Part shown: piece after piece, positions 8,139 to 20,210 of the stretch
Numbering within the stretch: the stretch's first letter is position 1
Layout: every line of letters begins with the position of its first letter
Assembly (NCBI RefSeq): GCF_009831215.1
Contig: NZ_WUTW01000001.1
Coordinates: 1,445,423-1,509,422, forward strand
DNA: 64,000 nucleotides
Reading direction: 5' to 3'
DNA from: Actinomadura rayongensis
GTDB taxonomy: Bacteria; Actinomycetota; Actinomycetes; Streptosporangiales; Streptosporangiaceae
Program-made: the position numbers and the translations under genes
The notes under the pieces: generated by a model
What the model saw: the letters and a program-made list of their open reading frames with translations, nothing else
Database searches by the model: none
Told to the model about the DNA's origin: nothing

Positions 8139-9524
8139 ATGGCACGCCGTTCCGACGTGATGGACGCGATCGTCAACCTCGCCAAACGCCGGGGTCTGGT
8201 CTACCCGTCGAGCGAGATCTACGGCGGTCTGCGCGCGTCGTGGGACTACGGCCCGCTCGGCGTGGAGCTGAAGAACAACGTCAAGCGCCAGTGGTGGAAG
8301 TCGATGGTGCAGGGCCGCGAGGACATCGTCGGCCTGGACTCCTCGGTGATCCTCGCCCGCGAGGTGTGGGAGGCGTCCGGCCACGTCAACGCCTTCGTGG
8401 ACCCGCTGACCGAGTGCCAGTCGTGCCACAAGCGCTTCCGCGCCGACCACCTGGAGGAGGCGTTCGAGGAGAAGCACGGCCGCGCCCCGGCCGCGCTCGC
8501 CGACATCACCTGCCCGAACTGCGGCGTGAAGGGCGCGTTCACCCAGCCCCGCATGTTCAACGGCATGCTGAAGACCTACCTCGGCCCCGTCGAGGACGAG
8601 TCGGGCCTCGCCTACCTGCGTCCCGAGACCGCGCAGGGCATCTTCATCAACTACCTCAACGTGCAGCAGTCCGCGCGCCGCAAGGTCCCGTTCGGCATCG
8701 GCCAGATCGGCAAGTCGTTCCGCAACGAGATCACGCCGGGCAACTTCATCTTCCGGACGCGCGAGTTCGAGCAGATGGAGATGGAGTTCTTCGTCCGTCC
8801 GGGCAGCGACGAGGAATGGCACCAGTACTGGATCAACGAGCGTTACCAGTGGTACCTGGACCTCGGCATCACCAAGGACAACCTGCGACTGTTCGAGCAC
8901 CCGGCCGAGAAGCTGTCGCACTATTCCAAGCGCACGGTGGACGTCGAATACCGCTTCGGCTTCATCGGCAGCGAATGGGGCGAGCTGGAGGGCGTCGCGA
9001 ACCGCACCGACTACGACCTGACGACGCACTCCAAGGCGTCCGGCACGGACCTGTCGTTCTTCGACCAGGAGTCCGGCGAGCGGTTCGTCCCGTACGTGAT
9101 CGAGCCGGCGGCGGGCGTGGACCGCTGCACGCTGACGTTCATGATGGACGCCTACGCCGAGGACGAGGCCCCGAACGCCAAGGGCAAGCTGGAGAAGCGG
9201 ACCGTCATGCGCCTCGACCGGCGCCTCGCCCCGGTCAAGGTCGCGGTGCTGCCGCTGTCGCGCAACGCCGACCTGTCCCCGAAGGCCCGCGACCTCGCCG
9301 CGCAGCTCCGCCGCAACTGGAACGTCGAGTTCGACGACGCGAGCGGCATCGGCCGCCGCTACCGCCGCCAGGACGAGATCGGCACCCCGTTCTGCGTCAC
9401 CGTCGACTTCGACACGCTGGAGGACGACACCGTGACCGTCCGCGAGCGCGACACGATGAGCCAGGAGCGCATCGCGATCTCGCAGGTCGAGGGCTTCCTC
9501 GCCGCCCAGCTCGTCGGCTGCTGA
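8139..9524 (+). CDS. glyS: Glycyl-tRNA synthetase, class II homodimeric type
   Basis: 461 residues, the alpha2 (eukaryote/archaea-like) GlyRS typical of actinobacteria, charging tRNA-Gly. Visible are motif 1 near the N-terminus ([18 protein letters not shown]), the CQSCHKRF...CPNCG zinc-like insertion at about 90-130, motif 2 ([19 protein letters not shown]) and the C-terminal anticodon-binding domain ([16 protein letters not shown]). The ATG giving MARRSD is preceded by GGAG about nine bases upstream. It has its own terminator immediately after the stop. Confidence 0.96.
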   Translation: MARRSDVMDAIVNLAKRRGLVYPSSEIYGGLRASWDYGPLGVELKNNVKRQWWKSMVQGREDIVGLDSSVILAREVWEASGHVNAFVDPLTECQSCHKRFRADHLEEAFEEKHGRAPAALADITCPNCGVKGAFTQPRMFNGMLKTYLGPVEDESGLAYLRPETAQGIFINYLNVQQSARRKVPFGIGQIGKSFRNEITPGNFIFRTREFEQMEMEFFVRPGSDEEWHQYWINERYQWYLDLGITKDNLRLFEHPAEKLSHYSKRTVDVEYRFGFIGSEWGELEGVANRTDYDLTTHSKASGTDLSFFDQESGERFVPYVIEPAAGVDRCTLTFMMDAYAEDEAPNAKGKLEKRTVMRLDRRLAPVKVAVLPLSRNADLSPKARDLAAQLRRNWNVEFDDASGIGRRYRRQDEIGTPFCVTVDFDTLEDDTVTVRERDTMSQERIAISQVEGFLAAQLVGC

Positions 9525-9553
9525 ATCCGGGGCGTCCACGGACGCCCCGGATT
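9524..9553 (+). terminator. glyS terminator hairpin
   Basis: AATCCGGGGCGTC and GACGCCCCGGATT pair perfectly (13 bp) around a four-base loop, beginning at the last base of the glyS stop codon and followed by TTG. This is the clearest intrinsic-type hairpin in the first 10 kb. Confidence 0.85.
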
Positions 9554-9569
9554 TGAGTACGCGTACTCA
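9554..9569. promoter_or_regulatory. Perfect 16-bp palindrome, likely operator
   Basis: TGAGTACGCGTACTCA is a perfect palindrome directly after the glyS terminator and 35 bases upstream of the small membrane protein gene. It is probably the site of a dimeric regulator for that gene. I do not recognise the regulator. Confidence 0.55.
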
Positions 9570-9604
9570 GGCGACCGGGAACGCCGTCCGCCAGCCTTGT
9601 CCTC

Positions 9605-9910
9605 ATGACGAAGCGCGCGCGGGCGGCGGCCCTGGTGGCGGGCGGCTACGCGGTGGTGGTCATCGCCGTGGCGGTCGACGCGGTGATCGAGCTGAGAACC
9701 GATGATTCCGGGCTCAGCGCCCTCTGGCTGCTGCTCGTCACCCTGCCGCTGGGCGCGGTCGTGACCGGGGTGACGGACTCCCTTTTCGGTGCTTCCCTCG
9801 ACGGCCTCAAGCCCGGGCTTCCGGTGCTGATGTTGGTGGCGAGCGGGTTCGTGCAGGCGGGGCTGCTGCGGGTTCTCATCGGGGGGCGGTGGAATCGGCG
9901 GGGGCGCTGA
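9605..9910 (+). CDS. Small membrane protein, SCO4225-like
   Basis: 101 residues with three hydrophobic segments (about 8-28, 42-64, 72-92) and a basic C-terminus GGRWNRRGR. It resembles the SCO4225 family of actinobacterial membrane proteins of unknown function; that attribution is from memory and moderate. There is no clear Shine-Dalgarno before ATG at 9605. It follows the palindrome at 9554 and lies convergent to the GH15 gene. Confidence 0.65.
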   Translation: MTKRARAAALVAGGYAVVVIAVAVDAVIELRTDDSGLSALWLLLVTLPLGAVVTGVTDSLFGASLDGLKPGLPVLMLVASGFVQAGLLRVLIGGRWNRRGR

Positions 9911-9974
9911 GGCTTCCATTTGTGGGGGAAGCCCCAGCGCTTTCGTCTGTCGGGGTGGGACAGGGGACGCGTTC

Positions 9975-11861
9975 TTACATCAGGCCGGGACGGCGCTCCT
10001 CTTCCTCGGCCCGGATGACCTGCATGACCGCGTTGATGAGCGCGAGGTGGGTGAACGCCTGCGGGAAGTTGCCGAGCTGGCGGCCCGTGTGCGGGTCGAT
10101 CTCCTCGGCGTAGAGCTGGAGAGGACTGGCGTAGGACAGCAGCTTCTCGCACAGCGTCCGCGCGCGGTCCAGCTCGTTGATCATGACGAGGGTGCTCACC
10201 ATCCAGAACGAGCAGATGGTGAACGTGCCCTCCTCCGACTCGAACCCGTCGTCGGTCTCGGTGGCCCGGTACCGCTGGACGAGGTCGTCCTCGGTCAGCT
10301 CGTCGGCGATGGCGAGGACGGTCTCCCGAACGCGCTTGTCGTCGGCGGGCAGGAAGCCGAGGAGCGGGATGAGCAGCGCCGACGCGTCCAGCGCGTCCGC
10401 GCCGTAGTGCGCGACGAACACGCCCCGCTCGTCCACCGCGTTGGCGAGGACGTCGGCGTGGATCTCGTCGGCGGCGCGCTGCCAGCGCTCGGCGCGGCCG
10501 TGGTCGCCGCGGATCCGCGCGAGCCGCGCGCCCCGGTCGGCCGCGACCCAGCAGAACACCTTGGACGAGGTGAAGTGCTGCGGTTCCCCGCGCACCTCCC
10601 ACATGCCGCAGTCGGGCGTCCGCCAGTTCTCCAGCGCGTCCTCGACCTGCTTCACGACGATCTTCCAGAGCCGGTCGTCGAGGCGGTCGCGCTTGCGCAC
10701 GAACATGTAGATCGACCCGATGATGGCGCCCCACACGTCGTGCTGCGCCTGCATGTACGCCTCGTTGCCGATGCGCACCGGACGGGCGTTGTCGTACCCG
10801 CTGAGGTGGTCGAGCGTGGACTCGGGGAGTTCTTCCCGTCCGTCCAGGCCGTACATGATCTGGAGCTTGCCCTCGGCGGCCTCGGCGACGTCGGTGATGA
10901 AGTAGAAGAAGTCGTTGGCCTCCCAGTCGTATCCGAGCGTGTAGAACGCCCACAGCGCCATCGTGGAGTCGCGGATCCACGTGTAGCGGTAGTCCCAGTT
11001 GCGGTCACCGCCGGGCGTCTCGGGCAGCGAGGTCGTCGCCGCCGCCGCGACTGCGCCGGACGGCCCGAACGTCAGGCCCTTGAGCGTGAGCGCGCTGCGC
11101 TGCAGGTGGCTGCGCCACGGGTGGTCGGGGAACTGGCCCCGGTCCAGCCAGTGCTGCCAGTGGTGGACGGTCCACACCAGCCGCTCGTGCGCCTCGGCGT
11201 AGTCGGCGGGCGGCGCGTGCTCGCTCCACGACAGCGCGACGAACCGCGCGTCGCCCTGCTTGAGCAGCGTCCGCGACGTGGCCAGCGACCCCTCGAACCC
11301 GACGTTCAGGTCGGTGTTGAGCCGCAGGTTGATCCCGTTCCCGCGCGCCACGGCCTCGTGGTAGCCCTGCCCGGTGTGCTCCCAGCGGGCCGGCGTGAGC
11401 CCGTAGTCGAACACCGGCATGCAGTCCAGCCGGATCTGCGCCTGGCCGTTCACGCACCGGATCATGCGCAGCAGCACATGGTCGGCGTCGTAGTCCGTCG
11501 GCGCCCTCCGGTGCGTGTGGGACCGCTCCGTCTCGTGGTGCCACGGACCCATCAGCAGCGCGTCGGTCACGACGACCCACCCGCCATGGAGCCACCACGT
11601 GGTCTCCATCACCATCGTGCCGGGGATGTAGCGCTGGGCTGCGGGCACCTCGACACCGGCGGGACCGAGCCGGAAGTATCCGGCGTCACGGTCGAGGATG
11701 GACCCGAACACGCTCGGCGAGTCCATCTTCGGCAGGCACATCCACTCGATGTTCCCGCTCGGCGCGACCAGGGCCGTCGTCTCGCAGTCGGACAGGAACC
11801 CGTAATCGGCGATCGGGGCGAACGGATCCCCCGCCCGGCCACCGGCGACCATCGGCCTCAC
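9975..11861 (-). CDS. Glycoside hydrolase family 15 protein (trehalase/glucoamylase type)
   Basis: 628 residues. The N-terminal beta-sandwich begins FAPIADYGFLSDCETTALVAPSGNIEWMCLP. The (alpha/alpha)6 catalytic barrel has RNWDYRYTWIRDS near residue 310 and the end motif LGNFPQAFTHLALINA. Mycobacterial relatives hydrolyse trehalose, so a cytoplasmic trehalase is the leading guess; glucoamylase is possible. No signal peptide. The GTG start (VRPMVAGG) is chosen because AAGGAGG sits seven bases upstream. A second GH15 gene lies at 60550. This one is divergent from ppdK with shared operator-like repeats. Confidence 0.88.
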   Translation of the reverse strand: MRPMVAGGRAGDPFAPIADYGFLSDCETTALVAPSGNIEWMCLPKMDSPSVFGSILDRDAGYFRLGPAGVEVPAAQRYIPGTMVMETTWWLHGGWVVVTDALLMGPWHHETERSHTHRRAPTDYDADHVLLRMIRCVNGQAQIRLDCMPVFDYGLTPARWEHTGQGYHEAVARGNGINLRLNTDLNVGFEGSLATSRTLLKQGDARFVALSWSEHAPPADYAEAHERLVWTVHHWQHWLDRGQFPDHPWRSHLQRSALTLKGLTFGPSGAVAAAATTSLPETPGGDRNWDYRYTWIRDSTMALWAFYTLGYDWEANDFFYFITDVAEAAEGKLQIMYGLDGREELPESTLDHLSGYDNARPVRIGNEAYMQAQHDVWGAIIGSIYMFVRKRDRLDDRLWKIVVKQVEDALENWRTPDCGMWEVRGEPQHFTSSKVFCWVAADRGARLARIRGDHGRAERWQRAADEIHADVLANAVDERGVFVAHYGADALDASALLIPLLGFLPADDKRVRETVLAIADELTEDDLVQRYRATETDDGFESEEGTFTICSFWMVSTLVMINELDRARTLCEKLLSYASPLQLYAEEIDPHTGRQLGNFPQAFTHLALINAVMQVIRAEEEERRPGLM

Positions 11862-11955
11862 AACCTCACCTCCTTGATCCATCATTCCCTTTCGATGGCG
11901 ATGCGCACTCCGTCCCGGGACGTGATCTGTGCCCCGTCCGGTCGCGGATCGCCGC

Positions 11956-11993
11956 TAGTGGAATAGACCACTACAGGTGGTCTGACCTGGTCT
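11956..11993. promoter_or_regulatory. Cluster of AGACC/GGTCT palindromic half-sites between GH15 and ppdK
   Basis: TAGTGGAATAGACCACTA (11956-11973) is an imperfect dyad matching the DasR/HutC-type GntR consensus ACTGGTCTAGACCACT at 13 of 16 aligned positions. It overlaps AGACCAC-TACAG-GTGGTCT (11965-11983), a perfect 7-bp inverted repeat, followed by GACCTGGTC. This is probably a GntR-family operator controlling one or both divergent genes. The regulator is not in the window. Confidence 0.6.
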
Positions 11994-12159
11994 TTTTCAG
12001 CCTGGGGCGGGGGGCGGGCGGAAGATCACCGCCACGCGGGTACAGTCCCCGCCAACGGGAGACGAGGTCCGCGACCGGCCGGCCGCGATGAGGCGGCGTG
12101 CCGGACGCGGGTTTCCCGTCCCCCCGATTGGTCATCATCGGAGCGAGAAGGAGCTCCCC

Positions 12160-14850
<2,691 letters not shown>

Positions 14851-14856
14851 GCGTCG

Positions 14857-14886
14857 GTCACCCGGCCGCTCCGGCGGCCGGGTGAC
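14857..14886 (+). terminator. ppdK terminator hairpin
   Basis: GTCACCCGGCCGC pairs perfectly over 13 bp with GCGGCCGGGTGAC around a TCCG loop, six bases after the ppdK stop. There is no U-run, as often in high-GC actinomycetes. Confidence 0.85.
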
Positions 14887-14964
14887 ACAATCCGGTCGAA
14901 CCGGGTGCCCGCACGCGTGAACCGGCAACGGTCCGGCGCTCGTCTGACTACCGTGGCGAGTGCG

Positions 14965-15738
14965 ATGACGATGGAGATCGAGACACCGGACCCGGACCGG
15001 TGGGACGACGAATCCGGCCCTTCCGACGACGACGGCGGACGCAAGCGGCGGCGGCGACCGCGGTCCCGCGTGTTCGGCATCAGCATGATCATCATCGCGG
15101 CGGTGCTCGCGACGGTCGTGCTGACGCCGCTCGCGGTGTGCTGGCGCGTCTGGTACCAGGCCCGCCAGGACGAGCGGCCCCGCTCGGACACGATCATCGT
15201 GCTGGGCGCGGCGCAGTACAACGGCGTCCCGTCGCCGACGCTGAAGTGGCGGCTCCAGCACGCGCTGGACCTGTGGCGGCTCGGCGTCGCGCCGCGCATC
15301 GTCACGGTCGGCGGGAAGGCGCCCGGCGACAACTACACCGAGGCGGAGTCGGGACGGCGCTGGCTCGTCGAGAAGGGGCACGTCCCGGCCGACAAGGTGG
15401 TGGCGGTGCCGTCCGGACGGGACACGCTGCAGAGCTTCCAGGCGCTCGGGCGCGTCTACAAGCAGCGGCACTGGTCGTCCGGCGTGATCGTCACCGACCC
15501 GTGGCACGGGCTGCGCTCCAAGAAGATGGCGGAGGACAACGGGATCACGGCGGCGTCCTCGCCGACGCGCAGCGGGCCGAGCGTCCAGACGCGCGACACC
15601 CAGTTCCACTACATCGTCCGCGAGACGGGCGCGTACCTGTCGTACGTGCTGCTCGGCAAGAGCGTCCGCGTGCCGGGCGAGACGATCGAGAACGCGCCGA
15701 TCACCGACCCCGCGGAGCAGTCGCCCCGGCCCCGCTAG
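14965..15738 (+). CDS. YdcF/SanA/ElyC (DUF218) family membrane-anchored protein
   Basis: 257 residues. An acidic then basic N-terminus ([15 protein letters not shown]) precedes one transmembrane helix at about 38-60 and an extracytoplasmic DUF218 Rossmann-like domain. Motifs are [40 protein letters not shown] and [15 protein letters not shown]. Members in E. coli are linked to envelope integrity; biochemical activity is unclear. The start is uncertain (ATG 14965 or ATG 14971). It ends 13 bases before dgt. Confidence 0.82.
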   Translation: MTMEIETPDPDRWDDESGPSDDDGGRKRRRRPRSRVFGISMIIIAAVLATVVLTPLAVCWRVWYQARQDERPRSDTIIVLGAAQYNGVPSPTLKWRLQHALDLWRLGVAPRIVTVGGKAPGDNYTEAESGRRWLVEKGHVPADKVVAVPSGRDTLQSFQALGRVYKQRHWSSGVIVTDPWHGLRSKKMAEDNGITAASSPTRSGPSVQTRDTQFHYIVRETGAYLSYVLLGKSVRVPGETIENAPITDPAEQSPRPR

Positions 15739-15751
15739 GCTGGGCAGGACC

Positions 15752-17092
15752 ATGAACGACTACTCCGACCGCGACCGGCGGCGTTGGGCGCCCGAACCGC
15801 CGAAGCGGCGGGGCCGGGGCGCGTTCGAGCGGGACCGGGCGCGGGTGCTGCACAGCGCCGCGCTGCGGCGGCTCGCCGCCAAGACGCAGGTCGCCTCGCC
15901 CGGCGCCGAGCCCGAGAACAACGTCCAGAGCCTGCGGACGCGGCTCACGCACTCGCTGGAGTGCGCCCAGATCGGGCGGGAGCTGGGCCGCTCGTTCGGC
16001 TGCGATCCCGACGTCGTCGAGACGGCCTGCCTGTCGCACGACATCGGGCATCCGCCGTTCGGGCACAACGGCGAGGCGGCACTGGACGAGGTCGCGCGCG
16101 CCTGCGGCGGGTTCGAGGGCAACGCGCAGAGCCTGCGGGTGCTGACGCGGCTGGAGCCGAAGTCGTTCGCGCCGGACGGTCCGCCGATGTACGGCCGCAG
16201 CGTGGGGCTCAACCTGACGCGCGCGTCGCTGGACGCGGCGATGAAGTACCCGTGGTCCCAGGCGAACGCCGTGAATGGGAAATTCGGCGTCTACCAGGAC
16301 GACATGGACTACGCCGGGTGGATCCGGGAGGGCGCGCCCGACGACCGCACCTGCTTCGAGGCGCAGGTCATGGACTGGAGCGACGACGTCGCCTACTCCG
16401 TCCACGACCTGGAGGACGCGTTCGTCGCCGGGCACATCGACGTCGCGCTGCTGGCCGACCCCGCCGAGCGCCGGGCCGTCGCGGCGACGGCCGTCGAGCT
16501 GTACTGCACGGAACGGTCCGGCGAGCACCCGGTGCCGCGCGCCCGGCGTCCCGAGCGGGCCGCGTCCCCGCTGGTCGCCGAGCCCGCCGAGCTGGAGGAG
16601 CGGTTCACGGCGCTGCTCGCCGAGCCGTACTGGCCCGTGCGCTACGACGGCACCGCCCGCTCGCTCGCCGCGCTGAAGAACCTGACCAGCTCGCTGATCG
16701 GCCGGTTCTGCCTGGCCGCGGAGAAGGCGACGCGGCACGAGTTCGGCGACCGGCGGCTGACGCGGTACGGGGCGGAGCTGATCGTCCCGCGCGCGCAGCG
16801 GCTGGAGTGCGCGGTGCTCAAGGGGATCACGGCGCACTACGTCTGGATCAGCCACGAGCGGGAGCGGGCGCGCCAGCGGGAACTGGTGCTGGAGCTGGCC
16901 GACCTGATGCTCGCGGGCGCCCCGGCGACGCTCGATCCCGCGTTCCGGGAGGCGTTCACCGGCGCGGCGGACGACGCGGCGCGGCTGCGGGCCGTCATCG
17001 ACCAGATCGCGTCCCTGACCGACACCTCGGCCATCGCCCGGCACGCCGCGCTGACGGCCGGACGGAACGCGACGATCATCGCGGCGCCCTGA
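15752..17092 (+). CDS. dgt: Deoxyguanosinetriphosphate triphosphohydrolase-like protein
   Basis: 446 residues, an HD-domain dNTP triphosphohydrolase-like protein that releases triphosphate from dGTP or related dNTPs. HD motifs are RTRLTHSLE near residue 67 and [14 protein letters not shown] near 93, with [17 protein letters not shown] near 210 giving the last metal Asp. In many actinobacteria dgt directly precedes dnaG. Here dnaG is 14 kb away, so the block between them looks like an insertion or rearrangement. Confidence 0.92.
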   Translation: MNDYSDRDRRRWAPEPPKRRGRGAFERDRARVLHSAALRRLAAKTQVASPGAEPENNVQSLRTRLTHSLECAQIGRELGRSFGCDPDVVETACLSHDIGHPPFGHNGEAALDEVARACGGFEGNAQSLRVLTRLEPKSFAPDGPPMYGRSVGLNLTRASLDAAMKYPWSQANAVNGKFGVYQDDMDYAGWIREGAPDDRTCFEAQVMDWSDDVAYSVHDLEDAFVAGHIDVALLADPAERRAVAATAVELYCTERSGEHPVPRARRPERAASPLVAEPAELEERFTALLAEPYWPVRYDGTARSLAALKNLTSSLIGRFCLAAEKATRHEFGDRRLTRYGAELIVPRAQRLECAVLKGITAHYVWISHERERARQRELVLELADLMLAGAPATLDPAFREAFTGAADDAARLRAVIDQIASLTDTSAIARHAALTAGRNATIIAAP

Positions 17093-17131
17093 GTCGTTCG
17101 TCCGTTTCGCGGGCGGGTACCGTCGGTCACG

Positions 17132-18304
17132 ATGGTGGCCCGGACGATCTCCACGACGGTGCCGCGCCGGGCGCGCGGCGCCGTGACCTCGGCGTTCGCC
17201 GTCCACGGCCTGATCTCGGCGGCGTGGCTGCCGCGCATTCCGCAGATCAAGGAGCACCTCGGGCTGGGCGCCGGGGTGTTCGGCGTGGCGCTGCTCGGCG
17301 CGCCGCTCGGGGTGGCGTGCGCCGTCCGCGCGGCGGGCTGGTGCGTGGCGCGGTGGGGGAGCCGGGCGGTGGTGCTCGGGGCCGGGTCGGTCGCGTCCGT
17401 CGCGCCGTTCCTGGTCGCGCTGAGCGGGAACCTCGGGTGGCTGCTGGCGGCGCTGCTGCTGTTCGGTGCGTCCCTCGGGCTGATGGACGTCGCGATGAAC
17501 GCGCAGGGCGTCGCGGTCGAGCGGGCGTACCGGCGGCCGATCATGTCCGGGCTGCACGGGTCCTACAGCGTCGGGGCGCTGGCGTCGGCGCTCGCGGGGT
17601 CGGCCGCCGCGCAGGCGCGGGTGCCGGTGCCGCTGCATCTGGCGGTGGCGTCGGCGGTCATCCTCTGTCTGCTCTGGACGTTCTGCCGTCCGCTTTTGGA
17701 TCGTTCCGCCGAGGTGTCGCCCGTGGCGTCCGGGCCGCCGCGTTCTGTGCGGACGCATCGGGCGGCGTTGTTCGTGCTCGGCGTCATCGCGCTCTGCTCG
17801 TTCGTGGGGGAGGGCGCGATGGGCGACTGGAGCGCCGTCTACCTGCGCGAGACGCTCGGGACGGGCCCTGGGGCGGCCGGCCTCGGGTATGCCGGGTGCG
17901 CGGTCGCGATGACGTTGGGCCGCGTCGCGGGGGACCGGGTGGTGGCGCGGTTCGGCGCCGTGGCGGTGCTGCGTGCGGGCTCTCTGGTGGCGGCGCTCGG
18001 GCTCGGTGCGGGGCTGCTGGCGCGTCATCCGGTCGCGGCGGTCGCCGGGTTCACCCTGTTCGGGCTGGGCGTCGCGGTGGTCGCGCCGGTGACGTTCAGC
18101 GCGGCGGGCAACCTGCCGGGCGTGCCGGCCGCCGCCGGGATCTCGCGGGTGACGGCGCTCGGGTATCTCGGGCTGCTGGGCGGTCCGCCGGTGATCGGGT
18201 TCGTCGCCGAAGGGGTCGGGCTGGGGTGGGCGCTGGGTGTCCCGGTGGTGCTGGCGGGGACGATCGCGGTGCTCGCGGGCGCCGTTTCGTCCGCCCGGCG
18301 GTGA
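17132..18304 (+). CDS. Major facilitator superfamily transporter
   Basis: 390 residues with about 12 hydrophobic segments. The N-terminus (HGLISAAWLPRIPQIKEHLGLGAGVFGVALLG) and the loop GLMDVAMNAQGVAVERAYRRPIMSGLHG are typical of the YbjJ-like MFS subfamily, whose substrates are mostly unknown. It starts at GTG or ATG near 17132 with the basic MVARTISTTVPRRARG leader. It is 40 bases after dgt and may be co-transcribed. Confidence 0.85.
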   Translation: MVARTISTTVPRRARGAVTSAFAVHGLISAAWLPRIPQIKEHLGLGAGVFGVALLGAPLGVACAVRAAGWCVARWGSRAVVLGAGSVASVAPFLVALSGNLGWLLAALLLFGASLGLMDVAMNAQGVAVERAYRRPIMSGLHGSYSVGALASALAGSAAAQARVPVPLHLAVASAVILCLLWTFCRPLLDRSAEVSPVASGPPRSVRTHRAALFVLGVIALCSFVGEGAMGDWSAVYLRETLGTGPGAAGLGYAGCAVAMTLGRVAGDRVVARFGAVAVLRAGSLVAALGLGAGLLARHPVAAVAGFTLFGLGVAVVAPVTFSAAGNLPGVPAAAGISRVTALGYLGLLGGPPVIGFVAEGVGLGWALGVPVVLAGTIAVLAGAVSSARR

Positions 18305-18377
18305 CCTTCCGTACTGATCGTTTTTTCCCCGGGGTAACCTCTCGGGCGCCTCCGCCGCTCGGGTAAGGTCTGGGCGA

Positions 18378-18839
18378 GTGAGCACCCTGCAGCGGTCGAG
18401 ACCGGTCAAAACGGTCAAAACGCTGTCCGATTACCGGACATTCGCCCGTGAACTCCTGACGTTCGGTTTCGTTGGGTTCCTGGGCACGGTGATCACCATC
18501 GGGGGCGCGAACGTGCTGCGGCACGTGCTCGGCGGCGGGCCGCTGACGAGCGTGATCGTCCCGACCGTCGTCTCGACGATCACGTCCTACCTGCTCAACC
18601 GGCACTGGACCTTCCGGCACCGCGACAGTGACGGGACCGGACGCGAGTTCGCCCTGTTCTTCGGCCTCAACGGCGTCGGCATGGTCATCCAGGTGCTCTG
18701 CACCGGCTTCACCTATTACGTCCTGAACCTGCACGGCAGCGTCTCGTACAACGCCGCGCTCGTCGGCGGAATGGCGCTGGGTTCCTGGTTCCGCTACTGG
18801 TCCTACCGGAAATGGATCTTCACTCCGGCCGTCGCGTGA
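18378..18839 (+). CDS. GtrA family membrane protein
   Basis: 153 residues with four predicted transmembrane helices, beginning FARELLTFGFVGFLGTVITIGGANVLRHV and with the conserved SYLLNRHWTFRH and FRYWSYRKWIF motifs. GtrA-like proteins are proposed to move undecaprenyl-linked sugars across the membrane. GTG start at 18378. The final TGA overlaps the GTG of the sigma-factor gene, so the two are coupled. Confidence 0.88.
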   Translation: MSTLQRSRPVKTVKTLSDYRTFARELLTFGFVGFLGTVITIGGANVLRHVLGGGPLTSVIVPTVVSTITSYLLNRHWTFRHRDSDGTGREFALFFGLNGVGMVIQVLCTGFTYYVLNLHGSVSYNAALVGGMALGSWFRYWSYRKWIFTPAVA

Positions 18840-19699
18840 CGGACCCGCGGCTGGAACGCGAGTGGCCGACGCACCGACCGGCCGTGTTCGGTGCCGCATA
18901 CCGCATCACGGGCAGTGTCGCGGACGCCGAGGACGTCGTCCAGGACACCTGGCTGCGCGCCGCGTCCCGCGACCTCGGCGACGTCCGCGACCTGCGGGCC
19001 TGGCTCGTCACCGTCGCCGCGCGCCGCGCCCTGGACGTGCTGACGTCCGCCCGCGCGCGCCGGGTGGACTACGTCGGGCCGTGGCTGCCCGAACCGCTGC
19101 TGACCGGGCCGGACGCCGCCGAACCCGTCCTGCTGGACGAGACGGTCGGCACCGCGATGCTGGTCGTCCTGGAGGAGCTGACCCCTGCCGAGCGGGTCGC
19201 GTTCGTGCTGCACGAGGCGTTCGCGGTCGATTACGCGCGGATCGGTGCGGTGCTCGGACGGTCCGCCGCCGCGTGCCGCCAACTCGCCGCGAGCGCCCGG
19301 CGGAAGGTCGCCGCGCGGCACCGTCCGGCCGCGCCCGCCGCCGAGCGCGACCGGGTGCTGGCGCAGTTCCGCGCGGCCTACGAGAACCGCGACGAGACCG
19401 CGATGCTCGCCCTGCTGGACCCGGACGCGACGCTGACCACCGACGGCGGCGCCGCCGAGGGCCTGTTCGCCGCCCGCAAGATCATCTCCGGAATGGAGCG
19501 CGTCGCACGAGTGCTGGTGAGGGTGACACGACGCAACACGCTGACCCTCACCCCGGCGGAGGTCAACGGCGAGCCGGGGTTCCTGATCGTCCGAAACGGG
19601 CGCGTGATCGGCGTCGACACGGTCACCGTCGCGGACGGCCGGATCGTCGCCTACCGGCGCGTCCTCAACCCGGCGAAGCTGGGGCATCTTTCTCGCTGA
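18836..19699 (+). CDS. ECF41-type (SigJ-like) RNA polymerase sigma factor with SnoaL-like C-terminal domain
   Basis: 287 residues: sigma region 2 (VFGAAYRITGSVADAEDVVQDTWLRA), region 4 (TPAERVAFVLHEAFAVDYARIGAVLGRSAAACRQL), then a roughly 110-residue SnoaL/NTF2-like domain ending VTVADGRIVAYRRVLNPAKL. In ECF41 sigmas this domain replaces a separate anti-sigma factor and modulates activity. The neighbouring CMD-family gene and the matching promoter at 19704-19730 support the ECF41 assignment. I prefer the GTG overlapping the GtrA stop; an in-frame ATG at 18812 lies inside gtrA. Confidence 0.9.
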   Translation: MTDPRLEREWPTHRPAVFGAAYRITGSVADAEDVVQDTWLRAASRDLGDVRDLRAWLVTVAARRALDVLTSARARRVDYVGPWLPEPLLTGPDAAEPVLLDETVGTAMLVVLEELTPAERVAFVLHEAFAVDYARIGAVLGRSAAACRQLAASARRKVAARHRPAAPAAERDRVLAQFRAAYENRDETAMLALLDPDATLTTDGGAAEGLFAARKIISGMERVARVLVRVTRRNTLTLTPAEVNGEPGFLIVRNGRVIGVDTVTVADGRIVAYRRVLNPAKLGHLSR

Positions 19700-19703
19700 G
19701 GGA

Positions 19704-19730
19704 CCTCACATTCGGGCGGCCTGTGTCGTC
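19704..19730 (+). promoter_or_regulatory. ECF41-type promoter of the CMD gene
   Basis: CCTCACA at 19704-19710, exactly 16 bases, then CGTC at 19727-19730. The published ECF41 consensus is TGTCACA-N16-CGTC, so five of seven -35 bases, the spacing and the whole -10 agree. It sits just downstream of the sigma gene and upstream of the CMD gene, the usual ECF41 target arrangement. Confidence 0.8.
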
Positions 19731-19752
19731 TTCAAGGTGAGACCACCTTGAA
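19731..19752. repeat. 8-bp inverted repeat in the CMD mRNA leader
   Basis: TTCAAGGT and ACCTTGAA flank six bases, immediately after the CGTC element. The right arm abuts the Shine-Dalgarno GGAGGAG. It could be an operator or an mRNA hairpin affecting translation. Confidence 0.6.
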
Positions 19753-19763
19753 GGAGGAGAACG

Positions 19764-20210
19764 ATGGGACGAAGGCTCGACTTCGGCCACGCCGCGGGCG
19801 ACGTGTACCGCGCGTTCATCCAGGCCGACCGCGCACTGTGCGAAGGCCCACTCGACACCCGCCTCTACCACCTGGCCAAACTCCGCGCCTCACAGATCAA
19901 CCAGTGCGTCTTCTGCGTGGACATGCACGTGTACGAACTCAAGGAGATGGGCGAGACCGACGACCGACTGTTCCAACTCGTCGCCTGGCGCGAGTCCGAA
20001 CTGTTCGACGCCCGAGAACGCGCGATCCTCGCCTACACAGAGTCCGCGACCCGCCTGGGCGACGACGGCGTACCGGACGACGTCTGGGCCGAAGCAGCCC
20101 GCCACCTGGACGAAAAAGAACTCGGCGCCCTGGTGGGCGCGGTAGCCCTGATCAACGCCTTCAACCGCATCAGCGTCCCCACCCAGAACCGCCCCCCAAT
20201 CCGCACCTGA
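19764..20210 (+). CDS. Carboxymuconolactone decarboxylase (AhpD-like) family protein
   Basis: 148 residues, alpha-helical CMD fold, with the redox CVFCVDMH (CxxC plus His, about residues 50-57) typical of AhpD-like peroxidase-associated proteins, after KLRASQINQ. AAGGAGGAG before the ATG gives a strong start. CMD proteins are the classic neighbours and targets of ECF41 sigma factors, with probable roles in oxidative stress or quinone-type substrates. It ends in a GC-rich convergent intergenic stretch. Confidence 0.9.
   Translation: MGRRLDFGHAAGDVYRAFIQADRALCEGPLDTRLYHLAKLRASQINQCVFCVDMHVYELKEMGETDDRLFQLVAWRESELFDARERAILAYTESATRLGDDGVPDDVWAEAARHLDEKELGALVGAVALINAFNRISVPTQNRPPIRT

Noticed and set aside
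6122..9556. A 1144-codon open frame on the + strand
   Set aside because: It crosses the ABM, DUF1906 and glyS genes in another frame and has Arg/Pro/Gly-rich composition without domains; it is a by-product of high GC. The same holds for long frames at 36291-39257, 15784-18366 and 8004-9539.
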